A stretch of DNA of 64,000 bases. Source: JAJTFA01 sp051715425. Its GTDB lineage: Bacteria > Bacteroidota > Bacteroidia > UKL13-3. The position numbers and the translations under genes were made by a program. Each line of letters starts with the position of its first letter. The first letter of the stretch is position 1. This document shows, piece by piece, positions 33,846-42,339 of this stretch. Location of the stretch: assembly GCA_051715425.1 (NCBI GenBank), contig JBPXJS010000002.1, positions 310,001 to 374,000 of the forward strand, written 5' to 3'. Below the pieces are notes generated by a model, which was not told the origin of the DNA, made no database searches, and saw nothing but the letters and a program-made list of their open reading frames with translations.

Positions 33846-35169
33846 AACCATAACCCCGATAAGGCGATTGAAGGATACGTTGCCTTATCTCCTTGATCCA
33901 AGGGTTGGAATTATTTCCGGCATCAGCGAACATGCCATAGAAGTTGATTCTCCCTCTTTTTTCAGGTTTAACGGGATGGCTGCCAATACCGAGGCTTTTG
34001 GAGAATATAAAAATTTTGCCGTAGGTGGTGGGGCAGCAACAACGCGCGAGATTGCACTTGCAAAAACAATAGGGGAATGCATAGAGAGGTATAGTGCTGC
34101 TATTTATGATAAAACAGATTTTCCGTTGTTTTCTTATAATGATGCGCCATTTCCGTGTGTTCATCCTGATGAGTTTGCATTGTTCAGTGACGAGCAATAC
34201 AACCACCATCAATTTATGTTTGATAAGTTTGATGTAAACTCGCCTGTAAGGTGGGTGCCCGCTAAAAGGATTGGAACCGGGGAGACAGTATACGTTCCTG
34301 CGAGTATGGTTTATGTTCCATATTTTTTCTATGAAAATGGTGACGAAACACCAATCATCCAACCAATTTCTACCGGCTTATCCTGTCATTGCAGTTATGA
34401 GGAGGCAGCGGTAGGTGGCATTTGCGAAGTAATAGAGCGCGATAATTTTATGATTACCTGGCAGGCTGGTATGTCGCGTACTAAAATTCGACAGGAATCA
34501 CTCAGCATGGCCAATAAAAATCTGCTTAATCGTTTTGGAAAGGTAGGTTATCAGGTGCACCTGATGGATATTTCAAATGAAAGCCGTATTCCCGGGATAT
34601 TGGCTGTGGCAACACATCCCGATACGTCATTTGTGCCTTTGGTGGTGGCCGCTTCCGTATCACTTAACCCGGAAGAGGCCGTGCGAAAAGCACTGGAAGA
34701 ACTTGCCCACACCGAACGTTATGCATATCAGATAAGAAATGAACTGCCCCGTTTGGAGATGGATGAAGAGTTTGATAATGTGCTGGGGCAGGTGCATCAT
34801 GTAAACTACTGGATGGATGAAAAGGTGCTGCCACATGCTTCATTCCTTTACGCCTCCACGCAGTATATAGATTTTAGTGAACTCCCTTCTTTTGAACAGT
34901 CAACCCCGAAAGAAGATCTCGCAAAAATTACCGCAGTAATTAACCAAACCGGATACAATGTATTAATTGCCGATATCACCACCGATGATATCAAAGAACT
35001 TGGAATGTTTGTGATCAGGGCAATCATTCCTGGTTACCATCCTTTGTTTATGGGCTACCATAAGCGACCTCTGGGTGGCAAACGGTTATGGAATATTCCG
35101 CAGCAACTGGGATTTAATGGCATAACAAAGGATACCGGTGATACCCCTTTCCCGCATCCATTTCCATAA
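33835..35169 (+). CDS. YcaO-family azoline-forming cyclodehydratase
   Basis: YcaO uses ATP to activate backbone amides and cyclise Cys, Ser or Thr to azolines. The 444-residue protein carries the ATP/Mg-binding segments REIALAKTIGECIERYSA, EEAAVGGICEVIERD and EEAVRKALEELAHTERYA, and ends PFPHPFP, the PxPxP tail diagnostic of azoline-forming YcaO enzymes. I use the ATG at 33835, which gives a short overlap. A start at 33799 would overlap the upstream gene by 47 bases. Gene order with precursor, leader-binding protein and SagB supports the role. Confidence 0.9.
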   Translation: MKNETITPIRRLKDTLPYLLDPRVGIISGISEHAIEVDSPSFFRFNGMAANTEAFGEYKNFAVGGGAATTREIALAKTIGECIERYSAAIYDKTDFPLFSYNDAPFPCVHPDEFALFSDEQYNHHQFMFDKFDVNSPVRWVPAKRIGTGETVYVPASMVYVPYFFYENGDETPIIQPISTGLSCHCSYEEAAVGGICEVIERDNFMITWQAGMSRTKIRQESLSMANKNLLNRFGKVGYQVHLMDISNESRIPGILAVATHPDTSFVPLVVAASVSLNPEEAVRKALEELAHTERYAYQIRNELPRLEMDEEFDNVLGQVHHVNYWMDEKVLPHASFLYASTQYIDFSELPSFEQSTPKEDLAKITAVINQTGYNVLIADITTDDIKELGMFVIRAIIPGYHPLFMGYHKRPLGGKRLWNIPQQLGFNGITKDTGDTPFPHPFP

Positions 35170-35217
35170 ACCGGTCATTATTATTTTATATGTGTAACCT
35201 TTAAACGTAAAACTAAA

Positions 35218-36024
35218 ATGTCAGAAACATTATATGAGAAAATAGAATGGAACCAGGAAGCAGAAGTAAACTGCTGGGAACTTTTTCATGAAAATGCAAA
35301 AACGGGCCGTTTTGATAAGGCACTTACCAACGAACAGGTACTTGCTGAAATGAAAAATGTTTACGAAAGTTTTCCATACCGAAACAAAAAAGCCATTCCG
35401 CTTCCTGCCACACTTAGCCCGGTTAACGGTACTTTTGAGGAGATTGTGTTAAAAAGAAAAACAACGGCCAGGTGCAAACCGGTAGATATTTCACTGGAGC
35501 AATTGAGAACAATCCTTCATTTTGGTTACGGAGAAACGCGGGATAATAAGGATGACGAATATATCCCCCGACCTTTCAGAACAGTTCCGTCAGGCGGAGC
35601 ACTCTATCCGCTGGAGTTATATTTTTTTTCCAATGGACATGTGGAGGGGCTGGAGGCAGGCCTGTATCATTATTCTCCTGCATTTAATGCCGTTCACCTT
35701 ATTAAAAAAGGCGATTTTAGAAAAGAAATCGGAGCCGCTTTGGTAGAGTTCCAATCCAATCTGGCTTTTGATTTATCAGTTATCGTTTTTATTACGGCCG
35801 TGTTTCAGCGCTCCATTTTTAAGTACCGCGAAAAGGGTTACCGTTTTGCATTGATGGAGGCAGGGCACGTTTCGCAAAACATGAACCTTACCGCAACCGG
35901 TCTTCAGTTTGGTGTAATCAATATAGGTGGATATTATGACCGGGAAATTGACCATTTTCTGGAAATTGACGGTCTTCGCCACTCAACCATTTATATGACA
36001 GGGATAGGAGGGCCAAATGAGTAA
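35218..36024 (+). CDS. SagB-type FMN dehydrogenase
   Basis: SagB-family nitroreductase-fold enzymes oxidise azolines to aromatic azoles with FMN. The 268-residue protein shows RTVPSGGALYPLELYFF, GLYHYSP, YRFALMEAGHVSQNMNLTATGLQFG and a final TIYMTGIG, all standard positions in the SagB/ThcOx family. Its stop overlaps the next start by 8 bases, so downstream translation is coupled. Aromatic thiazoles are the expected product state. Confidence 0.9.
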   Translation: MSETLYEKIEWNQEAEVNCWELFHENAKTGRFDKALTNEQVLAEMKNVYESFPYRNKKAIPLPATLSPVNGTFEEIVLKRKTTARCKPVDISLEQLRTILHFGYGETRDNKDDEYIPRPFRTVPSGGALYPLELYFFSNGHVEGLEAGLYHYSPAFNAVHLIKKGDFRKEIGAALVEFQSNLAFDLSVIVFITAVFQRSIFKYREKGYRFALMEAGHVSQNMNLTATGLQFGVINIGGYYDREIDHFLEIDGLRHSTIYMTGIGGPNE

Positions 36025-38221
36025 TTATATGGCCCTTACAGAACAGAAGGCAGAGGTTACACGTACAGCCGAAACACCTGTTTTTCTGGGTTATCATTTT
36101 GTTTCGTGGAATCACGCCCTTTCTGTTCTTGGTATCAACGATTTTAAAGGTTCAACCATTATCTCAGATATTTCTCAGGGTGCGTGGAAAGGTCATTGGA
36201 TTGCCTGCGAGTTGCAACTCCAGTTAGGACTACCAATAAATACAACAGTACAGCCTTTGTTAAATCAGGGTGATTATGCCGATACGGTGGCGAAACTGAT
36301 TGATAACGAAAGTACAGGTAACAAAAATTTTTCTCTTGCACTGGAGAGTTGTCGCAAAATAAAATCAAAATTGCTGAACGATGGCATTGCATACATCGCG
36401 GTGATTCCTCCAGGAACTGACTATGAATGGGAAGATGAAAACCTGGAGATGATGAAATTACTTTACGATGCTTTCAAAGAAACAGATATCCGGATTATCT
36501 TATTTTGTCATCCGCAATCCAAGATACCTCCATCGTGGCAGGTAAACTTTCTGAACGAACCACAAAGCCTGCAGCCACCGGCTTATGCCGTTCCATTTTT
36601 TCCTGGTATAACAACCCCGCACATCGCAGAAAATTTAGGTGTTTTACCAGATGATCTTGTTTTTTTAAGAGGTGGGTATGCTGCCATCAATCCTTTATTG
36701 CCCAGGCAAAGTAAGATTGATGTACAATTGCTGCAGACATCCTACCTTAAAGATTATCTGAGAGCGGCATGTTATTCTATATTGCCTGATGTAATAAGCC
36801 GTGAAGAAGTGGAAATACAAGCCATCCAAAGGTTTGCCGAAGGAGGTTATGGTATTGCTATCCGTTTGCTATCTTCCTTATTGGCTCATATAAATAATCC
36901 GTATGACAGGTCGCTCATTATTGCACAAATGCAAAACATGAGGATTGCACTTCTGAAATTTGCAGATGCTGCTATTGAATCACCTCCTGATGAATCATTG
37001 CCTGATATCATTAAGGCATCGTTATACCAAAGTAAGGCATGGGGATTAGTGATGAGCAATAAACCGGTAGAGGCAGAACCGTATTTTGAGAAGGCTCGTT
37101 TATACCTTGATGCAAAAGTGTTTTCACGCTTATATCTTTATCTGCTCAATATATCTGCCTTAAATAAACTTCGCACCGGTGCTGTTGATGTGGCCTTTGC
37201 CTACGAAAAACAAATTGAAGCAGCACTTGATGCACAACCGGAAAGAGATTGGCATATTACGTACATCAACAATATTAATCAGGCCAGGTTGTATAAAAAA
37301 ATAAAAGACTACTCTCAGGCCGAGAGTTATTACAACAAAGCTTTTGCAATTAATACACAGTTAAAAAATGAAAGTGATTTGTTGTATGCCAACTTCTGTT
37401 ATGCACAGTTGGAAGAATTAAAGGGAAATCATACAAAAGCATTTCTTTTTTTTCTGCGCGCATGCATTCACTGGCTTAGCAACGATATACCCGAAGCACT
37501 TGCACCACGTGTTGCACAGGCCATCTTAAACAAAGGCCTAGGAGCATCAAAGGTTGATGTGGAAGAGATTTCTGTTCAACTGAAAACAGGGCTTCAAGAT
37601 ATGGCAACCAAAGCAGGTATTTCCAGATCAACTGAAATTACAGGTGAGGCGCTCCACTTTACCCGATCTGATAAAGTGAAGGGTTCTCCGGAAATGATAC
37701 TGGGCCAGCCCGGATGGGCGGTTTGTATTTCGGATAAACAAATGCAGCCTGTATTTAGTGGTATCGGTTACGATGGTTTAAAATCATTGGTTACGGATAT
37801 GATCAAAAGTTATTTTCCTGCTATCAATTGGTTTAACTATAAAACCATCATCACAGATACCCAATTTTCCTGCGAGCTGCCGGCTAACCTGATTGAAATG
37901 ATGTTGGTGGCACGAAGGTTAAAGATTTTTAAACTGGTATGGTGTGAAAAAAGTGTGGTTCTTACACAAAAAGACCTGGATGAAATAGATGCACATATAA
38001 AAGTGGAAGTAAGCCCGGCAATTAATTTTGTTGGTTACGAAAATGGCAACATGAAAGTGTATTACAGACGCTACAAATCTCCTTTATTGCTCACAACAAA
38101 TGAAACCAGGTTTATGCAATATTTACAGGAAACCGGAACCTGCAAACTTCAGGAATCGGGAGCGGAAATGGATTTAAACATGATGGAAGAAAAAAGGCTT
38201 ATTCAGCTTTATTATGAGTGA
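36017..38221 (+). CDS. Large TPR-containing protein of unknown function in the RiPP operon
   Basis: This 734-residue cytosolic protein matches no family I know. Residues ~20-230 form an alpha/beta region (VFLGYHFVSWNHALSVLGI..., IAYIAVIPPGTDYEW..., DIRIILFCHPQSK...). Residues ~280-500 are helical with TPR-like pairs (KVEAEPYFEKARLYL-type, DYSQAESYYNKAFAIN). Residues ~560-690 form another alpha/beta module. The last ~50 residues (LLLTTNETRFMQYLQETG...) look like a small winged helix resembling a peptide-clamp domain. It overlaps SagB and the protease gene by 8 bases each, so it is made with the modifying enzymes. A scaffold, an extra modification enzyme, or an immunity or sensing role are all possible. 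Confidence 0.75.
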   Translation: MSNYMALTEQKAEVTRTAETPVFLGYHFVSWNHALSVLGINDFKGSTIISDISQGAWKGHWIACELQLQLGLPINTTVQPLLNQGDYADTVAKLIDNESTGNKNFSLALESCRKIKSKLLNDGIAYIAVIPPGTDYEWEDENLEMMKLLYDAFKETDIRIILFCHPQSKIPPSWQVNFLNEPQSLQPPAYAVPFFPGITTPHIAENLGVLPDDLVFLRGGYAAINPLLPRQSKIDVQLLQTSYLKDYLRAACYSILPDVISREEVEIQAIQRFAEGGYGIAIRLLSSLLAHINNPYDRSLIIAQMQNMRIALLKFADAAIESPPDESLPDIIKASLYQSKAWGLVMSNKPVEAEPYFEKARLYLDAKVFSRLYLYLLNISALNKLRTGAVDVAFAYEKQIEAALDAQPERDWHITYINNINQARLYKKIKDYSQAESYYNKAFAINTQLKNESDLLYANFCYAQLEELKGNHTKAFLFFLRACIHWLSNDIPEALAPRVAQAILNKGLGASKVDVEEISVQLKTGLQDMATKAGISRSTEITGEALHFTRSDKVKGSPEMILGQPGWAVCISDKQMQPVFSGIGYDGLKSLVTDMIKSYFPAINWFNYKTIITDTQFSCELPANLIEMMLVARRLKIFKLVWCEKSVVLTQKDLDEIDAHIKVEVSPAINFVGYENGNMKVYYRRYKSPLLLTTNETRFMQYLQETGTCKLQESGAEMDLNMMEEKRLIQLYYE

Positions 38222-38687
38222 TGATGAAATATCGGAGATGGCTGTTGTATTACCTGTAAACCTGCTTGCCCAGGAAGAATCAAGATTATGTTGGGCAGCT
38301 GTTGCGGTAGCAATAACAAGATATTATGAACCGGAAAGCAGTATTTCTCAAAAGGAACTGGCCATTCAGGTTTTTGGAGAAAAAAGCCATAATCATGTGT
38401 ATTCCCCGGAACAAGCCCTCAGAATAACAGGTCATTTTAACCTATCGTTTGAAAGGCCACTTACCTTAAATGAAATCCGCACGGAATTAGAACGGGGGAG
38501 ACCTGTAGCTGCCTGTATGCGTTATTTTATCGGATGGCACCTCGTCATTATTTATGGAATTTCGGCTTCGGAAGAGTTATTGATTGCAGACCCTTTACAC
38601 GGGCATTCAACCTTGCAAATAAATGAGTTTACCAATTCGTATCTTCGTGATTATTCATGGTCACATAGTTTTTTAACGAAGGAGTAA
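38214..38687 (+). CDS. Papain-like (C39-type fold) cysteine protease
   Basis: The 157-residue protein has the classical triad: Cys26 in ESRLCWAAVAV, His109 in GWHLVIIYG and Asp126 in IADPLHG, with a Gln just before the Cys block for the oxyanion hole. It has no signal or membrane segment, so it should act in the cytosol. It is coupled to the TPR gene by an 8-base overlap. The obvious job is leader removal from the modified precursor near VVGAS, inferred from context. Confidence 0.85.
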   Translation: MSDDEISEMAVVLPVNLLAQEESRLCWAAVAVAITRYYEPESSISQKELAIQVFGEKSHNHVYSPEQALRITGHFNLSFERPLTLNEIRTELERGRPVAACMRYFIGWHLVIIYGISASEELLIADPLHGHSTLQINEFTNSYLRDYSWSHSFLTKE

Positions 38688-38701
38688 AATGCATATCATT
38701 C

Positions 38702-39064
38702 ATGTTAAATAAGGTAAATATTAAAAATAAACTTTCCCTTTTCAGTGATTACTGGAACCCGCGGGTGGCGGGTGAACTCAATGGGCAGCAGGTAAAACTG
38801 GTTAAGTTTAAAGGAGAATTTGTGTGGCACAAACACGATGAGGAGGATGAATTGTTTTACGTGCTGGAAGGAGAGTTTAATATGGAGTTCAGGGATAAAA
38901 CAGTAACCATTACGGAAAATGAATTTATCATTGTACCGAGGGGAGTGGAACACCGCCCTGTTGCAGCGCAGGAGGTATCTGTTATGTTGTTTGAACCTGC
39001 TACTACATTAAATACGGGTGATAAAAGAAATGAATTAACCCGTGATACACCAGAATTGATCTGA
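38702..39064 (+). CDS. Cupin-domain protein
   Basis: The 120-residue single-domain cupin has motif 1 as GEFVWHKHDEEDELFYVLEG and motif 2 as PRGVEHRPVA. This gives His, His, Glu and His metal ligands. It starts 14 bases after the protease gene, so it is probably the last gene of the RiPP operon. Small cupins can be enzymes or sensors, and its part in this pathway is unknown. A later hairpin (39149-39178) may end the operon. Confidence 0.8.
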   Translation: MLNKVNIKNKLSLFSDYWNPRVAGELNGQQVKLVKFKGEFVWHKHDEEDELFYVLEGEFNMEFRDKTVTITENEFIIVPRGVEHRPVAAQEVSVMLFEPATTLNTGDKRNELTRDTPELI

Positions 39065-39222
39065 TCATTCTATTTTACGTTTAAGTTTTGTCTTGCATTT
39101 CCTGCAACTGCGAGGTTAGCGGTATGCAAAAAACAATAAAGATATAAAAAGGCCGGATACCTTTCCGTTGTTGGCCTTGGCTTAGCTTCTGTTGGTTTGC
39201 AGTGTAATTTAAATACACTACT

Positions 39223-39780
39223 ATGACCAACTTATTGATTCAGTCTCCTGTTATTGTTTTAGCAGCAGATTTTATTACCGGATTTATTCACTGGTGGGAA
39301 GATGCATACGGTAATCCAAAATGGAAAGTATTGGGTAAGTATGTAATTGAACCCAACCTGAAACACCATAGCCATCCACGGGAGTTTTTAAAAGGGAATT
39401 ACTGGCAACGCAATAATACCTCAATCATTGCTGCCATTGTTTTATCTGTTATTCCGCTATTTTTTGGCATTCGGAATATAGCCTATATCGCTATTATTTT
39501 ACTTGCCTCACAAGGCAATGAGGTACACAGAAAGGCGCATCAGTCGGATAAAGAAAATGGCAAACTGATTTGTTTTCTTCAGCGGATAGGGTTGATGCAA
39601 TCCCGCAGGCATCACGGATGGCACCACAAAGCACCTTATGATTGTAATTATTGTATTCTTACCAATTACCTGAATCCGTTTTTAGGGAAAATCAGATTTT
39701 GGGAGAGACTCGAATCATTTATTAAAGTCATATTTGGGATTACTCCTTTGCGTGGCTCGGTAGTAAGAAATGGAAAATAA
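39223..39780 (+). CDS. CarF/TMEM189-type plasmanylethanolamine desaturase
   Basis: The 185-residue membrane protein has the His clusters of this di-iron desaturase family: DFITGFIHWWEDAYG, EPNLKHHSHP, EVHRKAHQ and SRRHHGWHHKAPYDCNYC. Two membrane segments (LLIQSPVIVLAADFITGF and IIAAIVLSVIPLFFGIRNIAYIAIILLA) match the fold. The known activity is introducing the vinyl-ether bond into plasmalogens, and in myxobacteria CarF is also needed for singlet-oxygen signalling. It follows the RiPP operon by 158 bases and may be independent. A strong terminator follows. Confidence 0.88.
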   Translation: MTNLLIQSPVIVLAADFITGFIHWWEDAYGNPKWKVLGKYVIEPNLKHHSHPREFLKGNYWQRNNTSIIAAIVLSVIPLFFGIRNIAYIAIILLASQGNEVHRKAHQSDKENGKLICFLQRIGLMQSRRHHGWHHKAPYDCNYCILTNYLNPFLGKIRFWERLESFIKVIFGITPLRGSVVRNGK

Positions 39781-39810
39781 CAAAACAGTCCGATTATTCG
39801 GGCTGTTTTG
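39781..39810 (+). terminator. Terminator after the desaturase gene
   Basis: CAAAACAG and CTGTTTTG plus inner CCG/CGG pairs form a hairpin starting at the stop codon, with a T-rich tail. Confidence 0.8.
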
Positions 39811-39900
39811 TTGTTGTGCAATCTTTGCTACTATTTTACCATTTTTATTCACTGGTTTTTACTGATGAGTCAATTTGGTTAAGTTTGCTGAAACTTTTGT

Positions 39901-40371
39901 ATGAACAGATTCGCTTTGATATGGGTATTTTTTGTGTTTGTGGCCTTGCTTGCCTGCGGGCATAAAAACCAGATTTTATACATTCAGTTTAATCAGGCAT
40001 CTGATCTCCGGGCGGAAACAAAGGTGATGAGGAATGGATTTCCCATTGGCGAAATAACCGGTTTGGCATTTACAGATAGCAGCATATTGGCTACTGTCGT
40101 GTTAATTGATTCCGTGAGAATTCCTTTAGATTCCAGATTTGTGCTTGAATCTGCCGGTTTATCCGGTGGAAAGCAGGTTTCTGTTTACCCTCAGCAATCT
40201 GAGAAAGTGTTTATCCAATCCGGTGACACCGTAATGGGGCAGGTAAGTGAACAGGAGGGGGCTTTAACCGTTTCTGATCTTGCCTCTGCAATAGATACAG
40301 CCGTTTTGAAAAATGTAAAAGACAAGGTAAATGAGGTGGTTGATAGTGTGATGGCTGAAAGTCGTAAATAA
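39901..40371 (+). CDS. MCE-domain (MlaD-like) lipoprotein
   Basis: The 156-residue protein has a lipoprotein signal (LLAC, Cys19). Its single MCE core shows DLRAETKVMRNGFPIGEITGL, an 'LDSRFVLESAGLSGGKQVSV' segment and a downstream QSGDTVMGQ, as in MlaD-type lipid-transfer proteins. It lacks the N-terminal membrane helix of classical MlaD. A TAAGTTTG box lies 13 bases upstream. It ends exactly next to the convergent kelch gene. Confidence 0.75.
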   Translation: MNRFALIWVFFVFVALLACGHKNQILYIQFNQASDLRAETKVMRNGFPIGEITGLAFTDSSILATVVLIDSVRIPLDSRFVLESAGLSGGKQVSVYPQQSEKVFIQSGDTVMGQVSEQEGALTVSDLASAIDTAVLKNVKDKVNEVVDSVMAESRK

Positions 40372-41553
40372 TCAATATTTCAGAATTACCTGTTGAAAAG
40401 TATTTCCTGCATCAGACTTTATTGTAAGAATATACATTCCTTTTTTTAGCTCTTCTAAGTTATCAATCACGGTTTCCTTATCCGCCAAAACCTCTCCTGC
40501 AAATACATGTTGACCCAGCATATTGGTAATATAAAATTGCCCCGCTACCTGATAATGAATACTAAATTTTTTATTAAAAGGGTTGGGAAAAACGCGATGT
40601 GTCTGATCTGACTCCAGAGTGTTGATGCCTGTGGTTGAAAATTGGTAGCGGAAAAACTTATTGGTAAAATTAAATCCGGGAAGTTGAGCTCCCGTTCCCG
40701 CGTAAATACTATTATCCAACTGGAATGCTGCGGGCCAGGCATTAAAGGTATTTGGGAAACTTAGAGAAACGTCCGTTGACCATTGATTAGTTGCCATATC
40801 GTATACCGCAAAATCGGTATAACCTGCGGAGTAGTTTTTTTGCCCCAGGCCAACATAGGCTTTATTGTTTATTATAAAAGCAACAGAAGTACTTCTTGCG
40901 GTAAGTATACATGGTGCCTTTTCTTCCCACAGGTTCCCGGATGGGTTATAACTCCATAAGCGGTTAGTATTATTGCCATCTCCAAGGGTGTAATAACCAA
41001 TGCCATTATGAACAAATGCGGAGGCAAAAAGCACTGCAGTAGGTGTATTACCCATCGTTGTCCAGCTGTCGGCAACCGGATCGTAACGGTAAAAGTCGTT
41101 TAGAATAGAGGTTCCGTTAAAACCACCGCCAATATATACATAGTTGCCAATTACCCAGGCAAACATTCCGTCTCTTCGCCCGCCAGGAAAAGAAGCCTTC
41201 TGAGTCCATTCATTGGTGCCGGGATGATAGGCCCACATATCATCCAGCAGGGCATAAGTGGCAGAATCACCTCCAACTGCATAACCAGTTCCGTTAAAAG
41301 TAAAGCTGGCAGCCCATGCTCTTGCTGTTCCTTTACCAATCTTTGTTTTGGTTGCCCATGTATTTGTTGCAGGGTTGTATTCATAAAAGTCGCTTCTTTG
41401 GGTGCCTCCTCCTACATAGGCTTTATTGCCAATCACAAAACTTAAACACCCGTCATTGGGCGCACCCGGATAGTTTGGTATGGTTGTCCATTGTGCCATG
41501 GATGTTAAAAAAATAAACATACCATATATGCCAAGAATAAAATGCTTTTTCAT
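40372..41553 (-). CDS. Kelch-repeat protein with T9SS type A sorting domain
   Basis: The 393-residue secreted protein has a signal peptide ending SMAQ and about six kelch blades (YVGGGTQRSDFYEYNPATNTW, YAVGGDSATYALLDDMWAYHPGTNEW, YIGGGFNGTSILNDFYRYDPVADSW, and more). The C-terminal ~80 residues (VFPNPFNKKFSIHYQV...FQQVILKY) are a T9SS sorting domain. A beta-propeller surface protein of unknown ligand. Confidence 0.88.
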   Translation of the reverse strand: MKKHFILGIYGMFIFLTSMAQWTTIPNYPGAPNDGCLSFVIGNKAYVGGGTQRSDFYEYNPATNTWATKTKIGKGTARAWAASFTFNGTGYAVGGDSATYALLDDMWAYHPGTNEWTQKASFPGGRRDGMFAWVIGNYVYIGGGFNGTSILNDFYRYDPVADSWTTMGNTPTAVLFASAFVHNGIGYYTLGDGNNTNRLWSYNPSGNLWEEKAPCILTARSTSVAFIINNKAYVGLGQKNYSAGYTDFAVYDMATNQWSTDVSLSFPNTFNAWPAAFQLDNSIYAGTGAQLPGFNFTNKFFRYQFSTTGINTLESDQTHRVFPNPFNKKFSIHYQVAGQFYITNMLGQHVFAGEVLADKETVIDNLEELKKGMYILTIKSDAGNTFQQVILKY

Positions 41554-41855
41554 AAGCTGGGTCTTATTTGTATTGCATTTTAGGTTGTTAAATTTATTGC
41601 ACGGGTTGTTTTATGTTTTTTTAGCAAAAATTGGCTTTTAAAAAGGGTTGCCAAGGCTCTTTCTTTCATTAGCTAAAGCCATCCTTGCCGCCTTGGATGT
41701 ATGAACAAAGGGAGGAGTAGCAGGCTTAAGGGATATCAAAATAGGCAATACGGAATTTTAAACCTACCTTTGGCGCGTTATTACGCTTAGCTGCAAATAG
41801 TGATCTTGCCTCTATCCGTATAATTTACTACTCAAATCAATATTTAATAACCAAT
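41554..41855. other. Divergent intergenic region before the cold-shock gene
   Basis: A TACCTTTG box (41765-41772) could be the -7 element of the cold-shock gene, leaving a ~75-base leader. I see no clear -33 box or other gene. Confidence 0.4.
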
Positions 41856-42320
41856 ATGGGCAAATCGCAGGAAACCTTCAGTAAAAAAGAAAGAGAAAAG
41901 AAAAAACTCAAAAAACGTCAGGACAAAGAACAGAAAAAAGAAGAACGTAAAGCCAATACCGTATCAGGTAAAGGCCTGGAAGATATGCTGGCTTATGTGG
42001 ATCATAACGGAAACTTAACCTCAACACCTCCGGATCCGAAAAAGAAAGTGGAAATTAATGCGGAAGATATCCGCATCAATACCCCGCGCCAGGAAGATAT
42101 TGCCCCTGTTGATATTGTAAGGAAAGGCATTGTATCCTTTTTTAACGACTCAAAAGGATATGGCTTTATTAAAATTCCGGAAACAGGAGAAAGTATCTTT
42201 GTTCACGTAAACAGTTTGCTGGAGGCTGTGAAAGAAAAAGACCATGTGAGCTTCGAGACCGAAATGGGTCAAAAAGGGTTAAACGCTGTCAAAGTTCAGA
42301 TTATCAGGGAACCAAAATAA
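41856..42320 (+). CDS. Cold-shock-domain protein with charged N-terminal extension
   Basis: The 154-residue protein has a Lys/Glu-rich coil-like extension (residues 1-35) and a C-terminal cold-shock domain (residues ~88-152). RNP1-like SKGYGFIK and RNP2-like IFVHVN motifs bind single-stranded nucleic acid. The extension is common in Bacteroidota CSD proteins. It is probably an RNA chaperone. Confidence 0.88.
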   Translation: MGKSQETFSKKEREKKKLKKRQDKEQKKEERKANTVSGKGLEDMLAYVDHNGNLTSTPPDPKKKVEINAEDIRINTPRQEDIAPVDIVRKGIVSFFNDSKGYGFIKIPETGESIFVHVNSLLEAVKEKDHVSFETEMGQKGLNAVKVQIIREPK

Positions 42321-42339
42321 TACCGATTTCCCGTTCCTG

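Noticed and set aside
33772..34362. 196-residue antisense frame in the YcaO gene
   Set aside because: Opposite strand to a motif-complete YcaO enzyme; composition is poor.
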